Below are positions 46,005-64,000 of a stretch of 64,000 nucleotides of DNA, piece after piece. Origin of the DNA: Eucommia ulmoides (Eukaryota > Streptophyta > Magnoliopsida > Garryales > Eucommiaceae). Both the position numbers and the translations under genes were made by a program. The stretch's first letter is position 1. Each line of letters starts with the position of its first letter. The stretch covers positions 1,732,501 through 1,796,500 of the forward strand of contig CM028328.1 of assembly GCA_016647705.1 (NCBI GenBank). The letters run 5' to 3'. The notes under the pieces are model-generated. The model was not told the DNA's origin. It saw only the letters and a program-made list of their open reading frames with translations, and ran no database searches.

Positions 46005-46656
46005 TTTATATGTGGGTAAAGGTTAGTTTTGTGATTTTGGTTTTGTTTTTTGAAATTTATATTTTAGTCATATTTTTATTTATCTATAAAAATCAATGAT
46101 TTTGCAGTTTTGATTTTAGTTTTATTTTTTTATAAAATTAAAAATTCTTAAATTTCGTAGTTTCGGATTTTTGGTTTTCTACAAAGTTAAATTGTTCGAT
46201 TTCAAAACTGATTAAAAAAAATTGACGGTTTTGATTACGGTTTTAGTTTCGTATATATCTAATAGTTTTGATATGAAATCAGACCGAAACGGGACCATCG
46301 ACATCCCTATCTGCAATGTTCTTGTAAAGAGATAGAGATAGAGAAAGAGAGAACCTTATGAGGACTTGTCTTGCGCCGAGCTTGAGCACGGAGTAGAGGG
46401 GTTTGAAGGAAATGACAGCTCCGACGAGGCGAGAGAGAGGAGTCTCGCCGGCCCACCTGGGTCTTTCCAGCTGACCCTCCTCGAACGCCACCGCTTGTCC
46501 GCCGCCGGATGACACCGCCATCTTCACGATCGACGAACGGTTTCTCAGTAATTTCCCCGTCAATCGATCGTGGACAGCTCCGATACTGCCGGTTGTGGTT
46601 TCGAATTTGGAGAAGATAGAGACATTGTTGAGCTTCGGGTGAGCACAGAGCGCCAT
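40917..46656 (-). CDS. Class I SAM-dependent methyltransferase, probably plastid-targeted
   Basis: Eight phase-consistent exons: 46656-46355, 45593-45481, 44776-44727, 43524-43291, 42388-42233, 41626-41531, 41435-41415 and 41087-40917, giving 380 residues. The first 60 or so residues are Ser/Thr/Arg-rich with few acids, like a chloroplast transit peptide. The Rossmann fold shows motif [17 protein letters not shown] (about 209-224), the acidic ribose-binding strand [14 protein letters not shown], then [20 protein letters not shown], and [15 protein letters not shown] after HECPERA. The C-terminal block [15 protein letters not shown] is family-specific. The substrate is unknown. Homologues are annotated only as methyltransferase superfamily. 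Exon 7 has just 21 bp. An (AT)n tract of almost 90 bp lies right before the exon 6 acceptor, and intron 1 contains a hAT MITE 46 bp from the exon 1 donor. Confidence 0.93.
41635..41722. repeat. Long perfect (AT)n microsatellite in intron 5
   Basis: About 44 AT dinucleotides without interruption, ending roughly 8 bp from the exon 6 acceptor. Confidence 0.95.
41759..41875. mobile_element. Harbinger-like MITE remnant
   Basis: TTAAGGCAGCGTTTGGTTTCA and the inverted CTTGAAACCAAACACTACTC bound about 115 bp. The right end is decayed. Confidence 0.55.
43125..43215. mobile_element. Short Harbinger-like MITE remnant
   Basis: GGGTTACCAAACGCGATTC and GGTTACCAAACAGGCCC flank a short AT-poor core. The termini are incomplete. 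Confidence 0.4.
43733..43835. mobile_element. Harbinger-like MITE, 103 bp, TTA target
   Basis: GGCGGTGTTTGGTTTCATG and the inverted ACTACCAAACGCTACC, with TTA immediately outside both ends. Confidence 0.8.
43998..44340. mobile_element. MITE, family D, in methyltransferase intron 3
   Basis: GGAGGTTTTTGCACTTTTGAA and AAAGTGCAAAAAACTCTC are inverted ends. The same pattern occurs at 48855 and 56285. Confidence 0.65.
44519..44629. mobile_element. Harbinger-like MITE, 111 bp, TTA target
   Basis: GGTCGCGTTTGGCAGC and the inverted GAAACCAAACGCTGCC, flanked by TTA on both sides. Confidence 0.8.
44865..45475. mobile_element. MITE, family D, with inserted dispersed repeat
   Basis: GGGGTTTTGCCTTTTTGCACC and 'ggggtaaaaagtgtcaaaaa' are the ends. 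Sequence at 45117-45350 inside it belongs to the 9058-9265 repeat family, which has two diverged sub-copies here as well. Confidence 0.6.
45716..46309. mobile_element. hAT-type MITE, family B, perfect 8-bp target duplication
   Basis: 594 bp, starting TAGGGATGCAAAAACAG and ending CATCGACATCCCTA, with TCTGCAAT on both sides (45708-45715 and 46310-46317). An AT microsatellite (about 45959-46002) lies inside it. It sits in intron 1 of the methyltransferase gene, 46 bp from the exon 1 donor. Confidence 0.92.
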
Positions 46657-48205
46657 CGGAGATGCTGCCGGAGATGGTGTTCTCTAGAGAGAGAATGAAG
46701 GCGGAGAGAGAGAGAGAGAGAAGCGCCTCCGTCTTGTGGTATCCGCAATTCTTACCCGAGCGTATCTTAGTCTGCCCAATCATTTTCTAACACGTGGATA
46801 AGATGGATAAACACCAACTATTGCGATTCAGCAACCCTATTGAAAGACTAACTCGTTCGGGATGCGTGGTTATCTCTCATAACGAATGTTTTTCCACAGG
46901 CTTAAATTCCTGACCTTACAGAAACCCCTCAACTGTTTTAGTTCAAATGTGTTTTATTACTTGAACTACACCTTAGTGATTTGGTCTTTATGATTTCTCA
47001 AATTTATATTCCGGTATTTATTAATTAAGCCCGAAAGTTCAACTATTGAAAGAAATAATTAAAAATAAATAAGTGCAAATTATAAATTTCACTTTGTCAC
47101 ATGTAATTTAACTAATTGTACTTTATAGCCGGTAGTATTTGTGTCTACCACTGTATTTCAGACTGAGTCCAACCGAATCAGGATAATAAAAAAAAAAAAA
47201 AAAGACAAATGCATATTACCCAACCCGATCTGGGTTATAAAAATAAGTTAAAATTAAATATTTATTATTTAAACTTTTTGAATTTTGACCATAAATTTTA
47301 ATGAAAAAATGTAGTCATTGCACTTTATCTGAACCATAGGGACTGATGGTCATGGGGCGGGGCGGGGCGGGCGGGGCTCGGGCCGGGTTTTGACTAGGGT
47401 ATTACACAAAAAATGTTAGGTCTTAGCCCGGCCCGGCCCTATGATCGGACCCTAATTTCATGCCCAAACCCGACCCTACAAAAAAAAATTAAGCCCAAGC
47501 CCGACTCTAGACCAGTCCTATAATTTTTTTTTTTTAAATTTAAAAACTAAATACTAAAATTACAAAATGACCCCTCAATTCTCTCTCTATGGAGAGGAAT
47601 AAAACTAGGGTTTGCTAAATTATCTAGCTGAAATTGAAAATTACAAAATGACCCCTCAACTCCTTCTCTCTCTATATATATAAAATATATATTTTTTATA
47701 TTTTAAAAAAGTTCGGGCAGGGCCGGGCCGGCCCTAAACAAAAATGATCAAACCCTAACCCGGCTCTAAAAATGAATGGGCCTTAGTCTTTAGACCCTAA
47801 ACCGGCCCATGGGCTCAAACACCAAGTCCAAGCCCTAAAAAAATAGGGTCGGGCTGGGCGGACCGATCGGGCCTCTAGGCCCATGACCATCCCTTTAGGG
47901 AGTAAGAGATAACGAAAATGTAATAGAGATATAAAGTGAAATTCAATCAAATCACAAGGAAAAAAGTGTAATTAATCTTTTTTTTATTATTACCCTATAT
48001 TTTTAACAAAAATTATAAATCGACAACGTTCGATCTTCATTATATAACACAAATACAAATATATCATAAATATATTTTTTTAAATTGTTTATATTTATGT
48101 AAAATATTTAACCGTGTCTTTTTTTTTTTTTTTTTGTATAACCCCTCCCAATTATTTATTTAGAACATTAAATTACAAAAAAAAAAACAAACAAAAATTT
48201 TACAT
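46657..48205. other. Intergenic DNA, no gene seen
   Basis: Methyltransferase promoter region with a GA microsatellite near 46700-46720, then AT-rich DNA, the family A MITE, and the 3' flank of the endoglucanase gene. Confidence 0.5.
47338..47893. mobile_element. hAT-type MITE, family A, altered ends
   Basis: TGATGGTCATGGGGCGGGGCG on the left and GGCCCATGACCATCCCTTT on the right match family A, but the usual TAGGGATGG terminus is disrupted to TAGGGACTGATGG. The target duplication is uncertain (TAGGGACT against TAGGGAGT is one option). Confidence 0.75.
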
Positions 48206-55880
<7,675 letters not shown>

Positions 55881-55914
55881 CTACTCTCTCTCTCTCTCTC
55901 TCCTCCCTCTTCCC

Positions 55915-55922
55915 TTTTTATA
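55915..55922 (-). promoter_or_regulatory. Probable TATA box of the GH9 gene
   Basis: On the minus strand GATATAAAAAGGG lies about 45-50 bp upstream of the start codon. This would give a very short leader of about 20 nt, followed by CT-rich DNA. Confidence 0.5.
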
Positions 55923-56019
55923 TCCATAGGTTGTCAAAAGGTGTCAACCTAGGAGAAATTATTGAGTGTGGCGGTTATGGAGAATAGAATGTTTATGATT
56001 TGTTTGTTTAAGGTTTAAT

Positions 56020-56280
56020 ATTCATACAATCCACGCGTTACAAATAATTCTGTCAAAATATTAAAACAGTACGATGATTTTTTTGGAAGTACAATCGATT
56101 CTGTAAAAATTTCAAAGTTATTGCATGTCATGAAAGTTACTGTCGTTTTTTACCTGTAAAAATTAGAGTTATTTTTATATGGTAGAGTAATTTTGGACTT
56201 CTAAAAAATTTACTGTAACGCGTGTATGTATATAGATAAAAAAAAATTAATTTCGGAAATTGTTCATCAACCATCACTTA
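56020..56280. mobile_element. Fold-back MITE, family C
   Basis: Contains TTACAAATAATTCTGTCAAA, 'attgcatgtcatgaaagttact' and GTAACGCGTGTATG, as in other C copies. Confidence 0.5.
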
Positions 56281-56284
56281 AAAA

Positions 56285-56560
56285 AATGTACTTGTTTTTG
56301 CACGCAAAATGTTTAGTTGAAGTCTCACTTTACCCACTAAAGTTTTAGTCCAAATCGTGTCAAGTGAGTCGAAATCGCTAACCCCTTCATTATCTTTGAC
56401 AGAAATCAGCCACGTGAGTGAATTTGGGCAAAAATAATGACGGAATTAACGATTTGGACTCACTTAGACACGATTTGGATACTTCTAACGTATTCAAATT
56501 GAAACGACAAAGGATAAAGTGAGATTTCTCTAAAACTTCAGGGGTGCAAAGTGCAAAAGT
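56285..56560. mobile_element. MITE, family D
   Basis: CTTGTTTTTGCACGCAAAA left end and CTTCAGGGGTGCAAAGTGCAA right end, matching the 48855 copy. Confidence 0.6.
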
Positions 56561-57305
56561 CTCTATAACTTTAAAGATGTAGTGGATCATTACTCATTTT
56601 TTGTATAGTAATTATTTAAAAATACATTAACGGTAAAGAAATAAATAGTCCCATTAAGTTGGAAACGCAAAAGATTTTTATTTTTTAAAAAAATTTAAAA
56701 AAACACTAATTATGCTTTAATTATGTTTTTAAATCAGAAGATAATAAATGGGAAGCATTCATAAATAGAATATTATTCAATCAAAAATGGGGTAAAAAAA
56801 ATGTTTCCTCTGAGTTACAGGCCTCACCTCATCTCTACTGGATCTGTTCCCGGAGTACTCTAAAAAAAAAGAACTTTTCCACCCCTAGTCTTTTTGGGTT
56901 AAGAAGAGAAAATATGAAAACGCGTTTATCTCTAGTTTATCTCTATAAAAACGGTGCGTTCCGAGATGTGAAGTGGGAGAGAAGGGCAGTCATAATTGGG
57001 GTTTTGAATAAGACGCTCTTTTTCTTTTTCATTTTTTTTTTTTTTTTTCATATTGAAAAGGTAGTGTTAAACTTTTTATCATCCTGGCGTCGAGCTATTT
57101 TTCTGCAAGACCTCCCTTACCGTAATAGAGTTTCACCACAAAGTTCGGAATAGATTGGTGTGGTTCCTCTTCCAATCAAAGTTTGACACGTGTCATAAGT
57201 TTATGAAAAAGTTTCCTAAGTTCACTAATAAATGTTTTTGCCATTCAATGATTAGTTCATTTTATTAGTCTTATAGATTTTTAAATTCTGTTTGGTAGTA
57301 TTATA

Positions 57306-57545
57306 AAGAGATTTTTGCACTTTGCACTCCTAATATATTAAATCTTAAAGTATTCAAATCGTGTCAAGTGAGTTCAAATCATTAAACTCGTTGTTATTTT
57401 TTATAGAATTCATCCATGCGGTTGATTTCCATCGAATATAATGACGAGATTGATGATTTAAACTCACTTGAACACGGTCTAGATATTTTAAGATTTAATA
57501 TATTCAAATTAAAAAAACAGGAATCAACCTGAATTTTTCAAAAAA
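57306..57545. mobile_element. MITE, family D, decayed
   Basis: AGAGATTTTTGCACTTTGCAC begins it. The interior GTGTCAAGTGAGTTCAAATC matches the family. The right end is unclear. Confidence 0.5.
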
Positions 57546-57661
57546 ATTATAATAATGTATATAATAAATAATTGGTTTAATAATAAATATTGTATAATTT
57601 TTCAAAAAAATTATAATAATGTATATAATAAATAATTGGTTTAATAATAAATATTGTATAA
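57535..57661. repeat. Perfect two-copy 63-bp tandem repeat
   Basis: 'tttttcaaaaaaattataat' through 'ataaatattgtataa' occurs twice back to back with no difference. Confidence 0.92.
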
Positions 57662-57869
57662 TTTTTAATTAGATGAAGTTTAACTAATACTAATGAATTC
57701 ATTTTTTCAAGGTAATATAAATATTTAATTAATAGGAGATTTAATTTTATTTTTTAAATATCGATTTTGCCTTGAGATTAATTATTTTTTTGTTTATATA
57801 AAAAAATTATAAGATCAGCCCAGTCCTAAGACCGAGTCTTATTATTATAGTAACAAGAGGATTGTTCCT

Positions 57870-58270
57870 CAAGTTCCACATTTTTTTGATCCAGGATAAT
57901 TGAAAATATTGTTAGCGATTTTGGACAAAAAATAAATTATGCTCAGTATGTGACCTTACTATGAGAATATTTTTATCATTTCACCACCTCACAAAGCCAA
58001 AAACGAGTCTACAATTCAGGTTTCTCTCCCTCATTTCACAGACAAATCATTATTAGAGAAAAATTAAAAAAAAATGTCTTAACTTTAGTGGAGTGATGAA
58101 TTTACTAAGTATCTACATTACAATGTCACGTGCAGCGCACAAATATTTTCCATTCATAATCATTGTCATTTTTAATTTTGCAAAATTGAAATAAATTTAC
58201 AATTTAGAAAACCTCAAGGTCCATATACTCACCCCATACTTTAGGGACCAAATATGTAATTTTCTCTTTA
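57870..58270. mobile_element. MITE, family F
   Basis: 'gttcctcaagttccacattt', ATTTCACCACCTCACAAAGC and 'ttgaaataaatttacaattt' follow the F layout. Confidence 0.5.
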
Positions 58271-58309
58271 CACACATTAAGAGAGAGAAAAAAAAAAAAA
58301 GGCTTTTCA

Positions 58310-58771
58310 GGCCCCATTTGGTTACTATTTTTTGTTCCCTAATTCCTATTCCCGCTCTCAAAATTTTGGGATTAATGTACAGAAACCCGTTTAGTAAACA
58401 CGTTTTTGTTTCCAAAATTTTAGGAATAATTTGAAACTATTTCTTGAATTCCTTAAAAATCTAAAAACAAACAAAAAAAAAGTTTTAGATTCTTATTTAC
58501 TTCCACAAAATTATTCCTACCACCAACCTACCGGCCACCACCAGTCCGTTGGCCACCATACATTTAAAGAAAAAAAATAATAATAATAAATGTTACAACC
58601 AAACATGTTTTTTGTTTCTATTCTCATAAATTAAAACAAACAATTTCAGGACAATTATCATTACCAAACATGTTTCTATTTTCAGAATACTCCAGAACAG
58701 AAACAAAATTCACATCACATCAAATCCCAATTTACTGAAAGTAGAAATAGAAACACTAACCACACGCCACC
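58310..58771. mobile_element. PIF/Harbinger-like element
   Basis: GGCCCCATTTGGTTACTATT and the inverted 'acactaaccacacgccacc', with TCA and TTA outside. The core has a short CCACCACC/GGCCACC stretch like the 31312 element. Confidence 0.7.
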
Positions 58772-58806
58772 TTAAACTTTTGGCAGAAGAACTAACCCTT
58801 GTGGAT

Positions 58807-59098
58807 TCAGCTTACTGTATCCAAATCAACCTCAGCATCTGTTTCTCCATCTATCATTCCTGCCTCTGTTTCTTCAATTTGGCCTCCTGTTGCTGCTTCT
58901 TCTTGACCAACAACTTCCTCGTCCCCCTCGTCCGGGCTTTGCTTTTGATGTTCTTCTGGAGTCGGTGTTCCACTCTGAGATGTCGTGCCCGTAGTACCCA
59001 TCACGACATCAGTATCTATCGGAGCTGCTGCTGAGGCTTCACCGTCAACCTCACTTGCCGGTGTCGCAACCTTGCCAACAAACAAATTAACAAATTCA

Positions 59099-59130
<32 letters not shown>

Positions 59131-62100
59131 GGACAACATACATTTTATCTTACACAATTTGCCTCCACATTTTAAGAACTATTTACGAAAACACATTAAA
59201 TTTAATATTAATGCAAAGCATTTTAAATCTTTAATTTTAATTAGATTGATAATAAAAAATATTTAGTCTAAATATTTAGTTTTCATTTAATTATTGAGTA
59301 TTAATTATGTCAAAATATACAAATAAAAGATAATAGTTACTATATATTTAATAAAAAATTGCGCTTTCGGTCTCTAAAGTTTGGGGTGAGTGTTTATTTG
59401 ATTCCTAAGATTTACAAAGTTGCGCATTTAGTCCCTCAAGTTTCATTTTTGTTTCAATCTGGTACAATTGCAAATTTCGTTAACGAAATCGGATGAATGT
59501 CAATTGTATATAGGGATATTTTTGTCAATTTTCCTCCTTTGGATCGGTTTTAAATGGACCATGAGGTTTCAAAGGTGGCACATTTTGTCCTTTATATTGT
59601 AACTCATCTTCAATTTAGTCCAACAAAATTTTTTGTTACGAAAATTGGACGGATTCCATTAATTTGGGATTATTTTCATAATTTTTTGCGTTTGTCTCTC
59701 TTTTTAAAAATCGTGCTAGTATATATGTAAATGTCAATAAGTGTCGACGTGGTCGAGTGTTTTCTATAATAGTAGGTGCCTCATAAACGTCAACAAATCC
59801 TTTGAAAATGAATTAGTGTCGCGGCTAAAACTGAATATACTTTTCCTAACCTGATTATCTTCAGCTTGATGTGGGGCACCTTTTGTTTCTTCCTTCTTAG
59901 CACGCTTAGACCTGTCGCTTTGCTTACCTTGATACTTGGACCGGACATCGGGTGCCAGGAGTTCCAGAGGCACAACACCCTCAATCCCAAATTCAGTAAA
60001 CTGCAAGGAAAATCATATAAGCTTTTGATAGGATGTTTGTTTGATCTCAGATGTGGAATTGTCTCGGTTAAAAGTCATACTCTGGAAAATCCTTCCAAAT
60101 CCTGTCGGGCTGAGAATCGAAGACCTTTCCAGCAGTAAACCTGCAATTAAATGTATCTTTTTTAGATATATACCGTTTGCACATTCAATCCCCCAAGTTT
60201 CACATCTATTTCAATCCCCCAAAATTAAAAAAATTTGGACGAAAAATGAGTTGTTCTCAACACGTGACCTTTAATGGGGCTATTTTGTGTCATTTCATCA
60301 CTCCCCTAAACAATGATTCTGGTATTTCTCTCTCATTCTTAAGAAGAATGTTGTTAGAAATATGTTGAGGAAAATGTGTTAGGTTTAGTGGAGTGATGAA
60401 ATGACAAAAACATCCCCATAAGAAGGTCACCGTGTTGAGCACAATCCATTTTCCATACAAAATCAGTGATAACGTTCCTAATTTTATGCGTTTAAAACAA
60501 ATGTGAAACTTAAGAGACCAAATGTGTAATTTGGCAAACCTCAGGAACGAAGTTGACAGAAAAGTAAATACCCGATTATTTTTATGATGATAATCTGCTT
60601 CTATTCCAGCAGATGGATCCATCTGTAATTTCCAAAAAGAGATTAATCTGAGTTTTCAAAAACTAAACATCAAAGATAAATTATTTAACAGAGTGAAAGA
60701 AAACAAATATAATTTATTCGATAACGACAAGAACTAGAGGCGCTCACATCTTCCACTAACGGTTTCCAGTATTCTGCCACATCTGGAGTGCGCACACGTT
60801 GAGGATCGGTTAGAGCATTCTGGAGATGCAAATGGATAACACATGAGAACACTGAACTTCAATATTAGGAGATCATGTAAGTCATGGAAAAGAAAGACGG
60901 ATTACACGCACACCACCATGAGAACATTCATTTTGTGACATGGGACGCCTACTAAGACTTGGAGAAAACGACACTCAAATCAACTCATACTCGCGCTTTT
61001 TTTTAAGTTCCTCCTTAGTTTTGCTATGAGGAAAAAAACAAGCATAGGAAACACACCGGATTCTGCTCTGCCCATCTCCACAATTGAGAAAGTTCTTTAT
61101 TTCCCAGTCTCCATTTCGACCTACTGAAAAGTGACGAGGGAAAAAAAAGACACATATCAGCTCAACGATTTTGGATTTTGGAAGTACGTCAAATTAAACA
61201 AACCATTTATTTTTTTTGCAAGCAGTGATGAACGAGGAAAGGTGTCACATCTCATACCGTTTTTTGGCTCCATCTTGAACAGACTTATGCTCTGTTAGCT
61301 GTTTCTCAAACGGAGGGCAACCATCACGTTTCCACCACACCTAAAGCACTCCGATGCGGGGGGATGTTATATATAAACCAACCAACCATCTAACCGACAA
61401 AGAGATGAACCTGCAAAGTATAAAGAGAGGATAGAGGTTCTGAAATAGCTCACCCAATTCCTTTCACGCTCCAATATATGCTCAATGCTTTGAAGAAAAT
61501 CTTTTCCTTTTGGTGGGGTCATTTCAAGAAGCTTCTTCACCCGTTGCTCACATGTTTTAATTTCTTCCTTCTAACAGCGTATGCAGGATAAAAAGAAATC
61601 AATTGTCCAGTGAATATATCAGCATTAGCAGAAAAGCTACAAACAATTATTTTTTAGCAAACCAGAAAACTACCGCCAAATTCGAATCATCACACTAGGT
61701 CATATAGCTAAGTGGTGAAGAAATGAGAATGGCTAGAGGAACAAAGGAATGGTCACATTTCCATAACGGAAGAAGTACTTTTCTTGCCAGTAAAAGAAAG
61801 GAAGATAAGGGAAAAAAATATATATGTGCCATTATAACCACATACTCCAATCCAATCGTTTTTGGGTTCAACAGTATATTCCACATCCCTAATTTCTTAC
61901 GCACTCTCTAGATGGCCTTTGTATCTTAGTTTTCCAGTAACATCATTTTCTCATCATTCATTTTACCTATATTTATTTATTCATTAAGACACTACTTTCC
62001 ACAAGTCCATAGCACTTGTATATGTTTCATTGTCCAATCTCCCACTTTTACCTTCTTTCTTTGCTTTCCCTGATCCCGAGAAGCGGAGTTTTCAATCAAA

Positions 62101-63990
62101 CATCTCAAGACCTTGTGAAAATAACTTCGGCTAAAGTATAATTATCCATTGAGGCTCTAGAGAATTGGAGAAATATAGCAACAAAACATCACTTACAATT
62201 ATTTCAGATGCCAACTCTTTGTCATTTTTCCCAGGGGCCTGCATAAACAAGAAATTTGAGGTCATCTCATAATCAAGGATAGAGCATGTAGTATTAAACA
62301 AGTGAAAATTCACCTTAATTCCATTAACATTTGAAGGCAACGGTATACATGCAAATTAAAAACTCCTTCAAAAGGAAATGTTTCCATTGAACAAGGATGT
62401 ACACGGTTCAAAATAAGATGCATGCTGAACACATCATGCAAATGTTTAGCACAAGATTTTGGGTAGACTAACTCAGCATAAAAAATACAGTAGGTAAATG
62501 AGTAAACACGTGCGCTAAAGCATGATTTCAGAGTAGATTGAATAGTTCCAAGAATAGTCAAAAAAGAATTAGAGAAATTCTCATTAAAATAGATCACCTA
62601 GTTTTGTCCCTACTGCGTGAGGATCTCAAAGAGATAGAATGAAAACAAACCTAACATTTGGCAATACTTGCACAAAATGACTGGCTCTCAACATTCGAAT
62701 CCACAATCCAAGGTCATAGGGGTGAACCTTTTTCCACTAGACCCCCAGAATTTCCAAGATTACACAAATTCCACATCCACCCGTACAACAATGTCCAAAT
62801 TGCTGCAAAATCTTACAGATAATTCCTAATCTTTCCCTAACATTCTTGGATCATTTCGTAAGAATAATAGAATGAGACTTAACGTGCCAACAGACTCACC
62901 GGATAGTGTTTTAAGACGTCCAGTTAATGTTTATATCTCATATCACTATATACACCTGGAAAAAGGTACAAGCATACATCCAGAACACCACAATTTCTAT
63001 CAATTCAGAACATAGCACGGTGATAAAAATAACATATAATTTCATTAGCCACAAATAACCACCATAACAATTATAACTGGACAAACTTCTTTCCCTAACA
63101 TTCAGAAGATTAAAGGAATTTTTTAAGTCATATTGTTTGATTGATTTTTTCATTTTTCATTAGATTATTTGTTGTTTTGATTCTTTTCAAAGGTCAGGTA
63201 TCGCCCCCCTCTGAGTTTTGTATCCTTTGGATTTATCAATAAATAAAGCTCTCCTCACACCGCCGAGGTTCCCAAAAAAAAAAAAAGAAAAAAAAAAGAA
63301 CATTACCTTAAGATAATCAAACAAAATTAAGCATTGGACAAGAACATGGCGCCGAAAACTTGGATCTTTTAACTGTCATGGAAGAAAAAACAAAAGAAGT
63401 TAGCTGTCAGCACAAGTGCCATTGCAACTGATATAGAATCTTGTTAGAAATTCTAATTCTTTGCATCATCACGTACCTCTAGACCCATTAGCTTACTGCT
63501 CGTAAGATATTTTATATTGAAGGTTGCCTCCACGTCCTCCAGATTGTTTGCATTGCCCTCTTCATCGCTTAAAGGCTGAGCTTCGAAGGTATCTAAAACC
63601 ACCTATACATCATATACGGTTAGCATCATCACACATTTAAGAGACTACTATGATATAAAGTTTAGACCAAAATATATAAGTAGAGAAAATTAATACCATC
63701 AAGCCGGATACAAACTTATGCCACTTCGTAGGAGCAAGAGTTAAGGAAGAGGGATTAGAAAAATGTTCCTGTTTGCACCCAAACAATGTTAGAAGAGGGA
63801 ACAGAACTACAGCAATCGAAATATATCTCATTTAATCAAGAGAGCACAGATACAAGAAGTTTATTTCTTATGCTAGGAGCTCCCCATATGGTTTTAAAAT
63901 AAATAGATAGACATAGATAAATTGAGAAGACTGATTGACTGACCTGTAAACTCCAAAAGGTTTTGTAGAAGCTGAAATCAACGGAAATGT
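58807..63990 (-). CDS. THO1: THO complex subunit 1 (THO1/HPR1), 3' part
   Basis: Thirteen phase-consistent exons lie in the window: 63990-63944, 63768-63697, 63602-63477, 63372-63307, 62238-62197, 61570-61454, 61340-61258, 61123-61057, 60819-60748, 60622-60572, 60140-60081, 60000-59851 and 59070-58807. They encode the last 404 or so residues. The gene continues past the right edge. The blocks LKDPSFRRHVLVQCLILFDY, TPPKGKDFLQSIEHILERER, NWVWWKRDGCPPFEKQL, VYCWKGLRFSARQDLEGFS, EGVVPLELLAPDVRSKYQ and the acidic tail (EEVVGQEEAATGG) are those of plant HPR1/THO1. THO couples transcription with mRNP assembly and export in the nucleus, and also supports small-RNA production. The last intron ends in an unusual AAG acceptor (TTGGCAAG). 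Family length is about 600 residues. Confidence 0.96.
59099..59126. repeat. (AT)n microsatellite in last THO1 intron
   Basis: Uninterrupted AT dinucleotides, about 30 bp upstream of the last exon's acceptor. Confidence 0.9.
59345..59700. mobile_element. MITE, family F-like, in last THO1 intron
   Basis: 'gctttcggtctctaaagtttgg', TTTAGTCCCTCAAGTTTCAT and the related 'atgaggtttcaaaggtggcac' follow the F layout loosely. Confidence 0.45.
60165..60565. mobile_element. MITE, family F, in a THO1 intron
   Basis: 'gcacattcaatcccccaagttt' and the inverted 'tgaaacttaagagaccaaatgtg' bound a CATTTCATCACTCCCCTAA centre. It fills most of the intron between the exons at 60140 and 60622. Confidence 0.7.
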
Positions 63991-64000
63991 CTGGAAAAAA

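Overview
The window is nuclear DNA of a flowering plant. Genes are split by AT-rich introns with canonical GT..AG borders, the products belong to land-plant families, and the spacers are filled with MITEs, SINEs, LINE tails, solo LTRs and microsatellites. It is probably a eudicot, but I cannot name the species.

Eight protein-coding genes and one pseudogene were rebuilt exon by exon. From left to right they are: a decayed pectinesterase fragment (about 2 kb, minus); a two-exon TAXIMIN peptide gene (7.6-7.9 kb, plus); a two-exon SBP65/DC8-like LEA gene (11.0-13.6 kb, minus) with an ABRE-rich promoter; a five-exon TBL/DUF231 polysaccharide O-acetyltransferase gene (16.4-21.3 kb, minus); a five-exon gene of an unnamed plant-specific family ending in DWELL (24.4-29.2 kb, minus); an eight-exon NECAP-like endocytic protein (34.0-38.7 kb, minus); an eight-exon plastid-type SAM methyltransferase (40.9-46.7 kb, minus); a six-exon GH9 endoglucanase (48.2-55.9 kb, minus); and the 3' thirteen exons of THO1/HPR1, which runs off the right edge (58.8-64 kb, minus). 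All exon joins keep reading phase. The genes are ordinary and functionally unrelated: cell wall (TBL, GH9, pectinesterase remnant), seed desiccation (LEA), peptide signalling (TAXIMIN), vesicle traffic (NECAP), mRNA export (THO) and an uncharacterised methyltransferase. Seven genes in a row lie on the minus strand, but they are separate transcription units.

Much of the rest is transposon-derived. Families recognised: hAT-type MITEs with TAGGGATG-like ends and 8-bp target duplications; PIF/Harbinger-like MITEs with a GTTTGG end motif and TTA targets; several fold-back families repeated across the window (called C, D, E and F here); Au-type and other tRNA-derived SINEs; 5'-truncated RTE LINE tails; two solo LTRs of one family in opposite orientation; and one copia-like solo LTR. 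Many sit in introns.

I found no undescribed multi-gene system. The most interesting signals are local: a tandem duplication that creates a possible in-frame cassette exon (27.2-27.8 kb), a duplicated proline-rich repeat in the NECAP tail, a copied exon-1 splice donor in the GH9 gene, and a long (AT)n tract occupying the usual polypyrimidine position of a methyltransferase splice acceptor.
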